Program-made: the position numbers and the translations under genes
Shown: positions 61,717 through 64,000 of the stretch, piece after piece
How the letters are laid out: each line of letters opens with the position of its first letter
Position numbering within the stretch: position 1 is the first letter of the stretch
Source of the DNA: Enterobacter hormaechei subsp. hoffmannii
GTDB taxonomy: Bacteria > Pseudomonadota > Gammaproteobacteria > Enterobacterales > Enterobacteriaceae
NCBI RefSeq assembly: GCF_001729745.1
Contig: NZ_CP017186.1
Span: 2,480,001-2,544,000, forward strand
DNA: 64,000 nt
Reading direction: 5' to 3'
The notes under the pieces: model-generated
Seen by the model: the letters and a program-made list of their open reading frames with translations, nothing else
Told to the model about the DNA's origin: nothing
Databases searched by the model: none

Positions 61717-62046
61717 TCAACACGCAGGGCCTGACCGAGACAGCGTGTTAAGCTTCATATCATAGGTATAAAACCAGTCATACCAGCCATTTTGGTGAAT
61801 TGCGAAACTACAGACAACAATGACTTCCTTCGACAAATTAAATGTTAAGTAATAGAAATAAGCGTTTTCAGGTGGTGCAGAAAGTAATAGCTCTTGGCCC
61901 TCAGCATTGAAGATTTTCAAAACGGTTGATAATGGTTCTGGTTCGCTTATCGCAAAGACTAATTGGCGTACAGGATCGACCTTTGCGGCATCTAAGCGAG
62001 GTATGTTTAGTCTAATAATTTTTGAACAGAAAATCCATTCTAGCAC
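61717..62046 (-). CDS. Hypothetical cassette protein, putative immunity
   Basis: About 109 residues. LDAAKVDPVRQLVFAISEPE and then KEVIVVCSFAIHQNGWYDWFYTYD suggest a beta-rich soluble protein, of a type often found beside Rhs tips (a WYDW-containing C-terminus). The start is unclear: MLEWIFCSKII may be out of phase with the original N-terminus. No toxin partner is adjacent. Function not recognised. Confidence 0.45.
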   Translation of the reverse strand: MLEWIFCSKIIRLNIPRLDAAKVDPVRQLVFAISEPEPLSTVLKIFNAEGQELLLSAPPENAYFYYLTFNLSKEVIVVCSFAIHQNGWYDWFYTYDMKLNTLSRSGPAC

Positions 62047-62342
62047 GTTGCTTTCTCAGATAAACCTGAAGTCAGCGATCATATTCGCTCTCAATAAAAA
62101 ATTATTTTTATACATGGATGATGTTGAAAGTTTTTGATATTGATGCTGACTTTACTCTTTAAAACGGCCTCAAGATTCCAATGAGGCTTCAGGTTTTTAT
62201 CATTAAGAATAACAACTTTAAACTTAGTTTTGATTTGAATATCTTATCTGAGAAATAATAAAAATATCATCTATTTGGTTGTTGTTAGCTTTCCAGGCTC
62301 TGGAATTATAATATTTTAAAAGAAAAGGATTGATATGCTTAA
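62047..62342. other. AT-rich gap inside the Rhs island
   Basis: About 300 bases, strongly AT-rich, without a convincing frame or structural RNA. It probably contains eroded cassette DNA. Confidence 0.4.
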
Positions 62343-62570
62343 TCACGGGCCATAAAAATGCATCAATGTACTAAGATCATCTAAATCTTGTGCGGTGAGT
62401 TCATTTCTCTCCATTTTGTCATACTTATACATTATACCTTTCATCGGAGGGCCGGAATCATGTTTAGTTGCCATGCTCATTAACTCATCAATATCTGATT
62501 CTTTTATTAAAGTTCTCTTTAAAAATTCAAAGAGCATTTTTTCTGCATCTTTTCTTTCTAAAAAATACAT
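62343..62570 (-). CDS. Small hypothetical cassette protein
   Basis: 75 residues, ATG at 62570 (MYFLERKDAEKMLFEFLKR), acidic and helical (NELTAQDLDDLSTLMHFYG). It could be a complete small immunity protein or the C-terminal part of a longer one. No family is recognised. AT-rich. It lies just left of the third ychF-end copy. Confidence 0.5.
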   Translation of the reverse strand: MYFLERKDAEKMLFEFLKRTLIKESDIDELMSMATKHDSGPPMKGIMYKYDKMERNELTAQDLDDLSTLMHFYGP

Positions 62571-62640
62571 TTTGATTACCTTACTGATTTTATGTAAAAA
62601 GTCACAAGTATAACTAGAAGTGCCTTTTTGTCGCTGATCT

Positions 62641-62700
62641 ATGGTTCTTCATTTTAACATTTTTTTGGATGAAAAAATCTACGCCAGGGCGTGGATTTTT
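62641..62700 (+). pseudogene. Degenerate copy 3 of the ychF end plus terminator
   Basis: 62641-62662 aligns with the last codons of ychF (ATG-CTTC-TT-AAC pattern). 62676-62699 is a copy of the terminator (ATCTACGC and GCGTGGAT arms). Less of ychF survives than in copies 1 and 2. The terminator abuts the stop of the next minus-strand gene and probably serves it. Confidence 0.65.
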
Positions 62701-62702
62701 AT

Positions 62703-63146
62703 TCAGAGATAAACACCCTCTTCTAATGAGTTTTCAGTAAACGTTGCTTTTGTAAAGGAAATTAGCACATCTGAACCATGCTTTTTATATTTAACCTCGT
62801 AACTACCTGGTTCTAAAGTAATAAACTCGCCTGAAATAGCATCTGAATCATCTGGCTCCAGATCTCCGCCAGTGACATCCTCTCCCGCCCCTATGAAAAC
62901 CTTTCCAGTAGGTACGTTTAAAAATAACGATCCGGCATATTCACCAATTTCACTTTTAATATCAACTTTATAGTTACCATCATCTCCAACATTGAGAAAT
63001 AATACATTCCCTTTATTTATTTCTTCAACTTCATCTTCTGGAAGACTCCACCAATCTGCATCATCATTAATCCTATGCTTTAATGACATCAAATCATAAA
63101 TTACTAATGTGGCAGTATCCGTCTGTATATTAATAGATTTATTCAT
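62703..63146 (-). CDS. Putative immunity protein of the right-most Rhs gene
   Basis: 147 residues, soluble and strongly acidic. It starts MNKSINIQTDTATLVIYD, with LKHRINDDADWWSLPEDEVEEI and GNVLFLNVGDDGNYKVDI. This resembles DUF6386-type proteins that accompany polymorphic toxins, a family call made from memory. The ATG is 8 bases from the toxin stop, the normal toxin-immunity order, and the stop abuts a terminator copy. Confidence 0.62.
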   Translation of the reverse strand: MNKSINIQTDTATLVIYDLMSLKHRINDDADWWSLPEDEVEEINKGNVLFLNVGDDGNYKVDIKSEIGEYAGSLFLNVPTGKVFIGAGEDVTGGDLEPDDSDAISGEFITLEPGSYEVKYKKHGSDVLISFTKATFTENSLEEGVYL

Positions 63147-63154
63147 TTTACCCC

Positions 63155-64000
63155 CTATTGAAATATTATTTCACTGATGGTATCTCCGGGCTGAAGCCCC
63201 GCCTTTCTGCCTGCATTTTTCAAAGAACTACCGACACTTTTATTAATAGTTTCATTCAGCATTTGTAATCTTTGTGTAGGCGAACCTCCAACAATTAAAT
63301 CAACAGGATGATCAGCGTTTAATTTACTTAGATCAGGTGCTGAACAAAACATTTTTTCAAAGCGTGCAGAAACAGCCTGCCTGTAAGAACTTTGCAAAGA
63401 TGAAATCCTAACCTCATGGGTGCCAGGAGACCAAACTAACTCTCCTCTTTGAGCCGCTCGGTTTAAGGCATTCATTTTTTTCATAAACTGTCTTTCGAGG
63501 AATTTTCTCTCAGTTGATGACAGCTTTGTGCTGCTTAAAATCTTCGGTTTATTAACAGTTAAGCGGGTACCTCCAGAACACCTACTCAACCCCCACGGAT
63601 CCACCCATACCAGCGCATTTGGCGCATACTGGTAAAGATTTATCCCTCCCGCCAGCCCTATCGGGTCCTGCTGCGTAAACCGTCCGCAGTCCGGGTCGTA
63701 ATACCGGAACAGATTGTAGTGCAGCCCTGTCTCGCGATCCAGGTATTGCCCCTGCATACGCAGGTTCTGGGAATATCCTGATACCTGCGTCTCGCTTTCC
63801 CGCAGCAGTTTGCCCCAGGCGCTGTTCACCCCTTCCCAGCGCACCTGCCCTTCGCTATCCGTCATCCGCTCCGGCGTGCCGTTGGGCTGACAGTGGAACC
63901 AGAAGATTTCCGGGGCATCAACGCCGTCAATACGCGCCAGCGGATCGTAGCTGTCCTGATCGCTGTAGACGTAGGTCAGCGGCACATCCCCGTGCACTTC
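63155..64000 (-). CDS. Rhs protein with C-terminal toxin tip (partial, runs off window)
   Basis: The open frame extends to the window edge, so the N-terminus is missing. The visible core ends [19 protein letters not shown] and WVDPWGL, identical to the orphan copy at 60.3 kb. The tip of about 145 residues (from SRCSGGTRLTV) is basic. It ends with DHPVDLIVGG, LNETINKSVGSSLKNAG and GDTISEIIF, a pattern like HNH-type nuclease toxins with an essential Asp-His. It is probably secreted by a type VI or related system to kill competitors. Its immunity gene follows directly. Whether this is the full-length rhs gene cannot be seen. Confidence 0.8.
   Translation of the reverse strand, partial: EVHGDVPLTYVYSDQDSYDPLARIDGVDAPEIFWFHCQPNGTPERMTDSEGQVRWEGVNSAWGKLLRESETQVSGYSQNLRMQGQYLDRETGLHYNLFRYYDPDCGRFTQQDPIGLAGGINLYQYAPNALVWVDPWGLSRCSGGTRLTVNKPKILSSTKLSSTERKFLERQFMKKMNALNRAAQRGELVWSPGTHEVRISSLQSSYRQAVSARFEKMFCSAPDLSKLNADHPVDLIVGGSPTQRLQMLNETINKSVGSSLKNAGRKAGLQPGDTISEIIFQ
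63591..64000. repeat. Rhs core direct repeat, copy 2
   Basis: Partner of 60342-60751; it continues beyond the window edge. The break in homology coincides with the CCCCACGGAT that encodes DPWGL. Confidence 0.9.

Noticed and set aside
56130..64000. Integrase, transposase or tRNA-associated island boundary
   Set aside because: No recombinase or insertion-sequence gene is visible in this window; the repeated element is the ychF 3' end, not an IS inverted repeat.

Overview
The window is chromosomal DNA of an enteric gammaproteobacterium. Gene content and order follow Escherichia coli K-12 (opp - ychE - adhE - tdk - hns - galU - rssBA - ychJ - purU - tyrTV - narIJHG - narK - narXL - ychO ... ychN ... 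chaCBA - kdsA - sirB1/2 - prmC - prfA - hemA - lolB - ispE - prs - dauA ... ychH - pth - ychF). The differences are a Klebsiella/Enterobacter-type assimilatory nitrate (nas) cluster between ychO and ychN, a chemoreceptor after ychN, a MerR/TipA-type regulator between dauA and ychH, and an Rhs cassette island after ychF. Together with the GC-rich coding sequence this suggests Enterobacter (cloacae complex) or a close relative. The assignment rests on remembered gene order and protein resemblance, not on a search.

Layout. 1-13.3 kb: oligopeptide uptake (oppA, partial oppB), MarC-family ychE, fermentative adhE, tdk, hns, galU, the sigma-S turnover pair rssA-rssB, ychJ and purU. 13.4-13.6 kb: two identical tRNA-Tyr genes. 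13.8-25 kb: respiratory nitrate reduction, with NarGHJI, the NarK exchanger and the NarX/NarL two-component system. Good FNR boxes lie before narG and narK, and a NarL-like box before narK. 26.6-37.4 kb: assimilatory nitrate/nitrite reduction and ABC nitrate uptake (nasFEDCBA) with the antiterminator gene nasR. Its control region shows an NtrC-like box, a sigma-54 promoter, a NasR-type hexaloop hairpin and a terminator at compatible spacings. 37.5-42.7 kb: ychN, a predicted amino-acid chemoreceptor, a small unknown gene, chaC, chaB and chaA. 42.7-56.1 kb: housekeeping genes for KDO, release factor, haem, lipoprotein sorting, isoprenoid, PRPP and C4-dicarboxylate functions, peptidyl-tRNA hydrolase and YchF.

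56.1-64 kb is the accessory part. It is a mosaic of Rhs core 3' ends, variable C-terminal toxin tips and AT-rich small genes that look like immunity genes, nearly all on the minus strand. Interleaved with them, on the plus strand, are degenerate copies of the 3' end of ychF and its terminator. At least three ychF-end copies mark successive cassettes, so the ychF 3' end looks like a repeatedly used insertion or recombination point. Several cassette genes are frameshifted: a TPR protein, a macro-domain protein and an older Rhs core. One Rhs toxin tip is fused in frame to its putative immunity protein across a six-G tract. The right-most Rhs gene runs off the window.

The two nitrate systems complement each other: NarGHI/NarK respire nitrate anaerobically under FNR and NarXL, whereas Nas takes up nitrate and reduces it to ammonium under nitrogen control (NtrC/sigma-54) and nitrate/nitrite antitermination (NasR).
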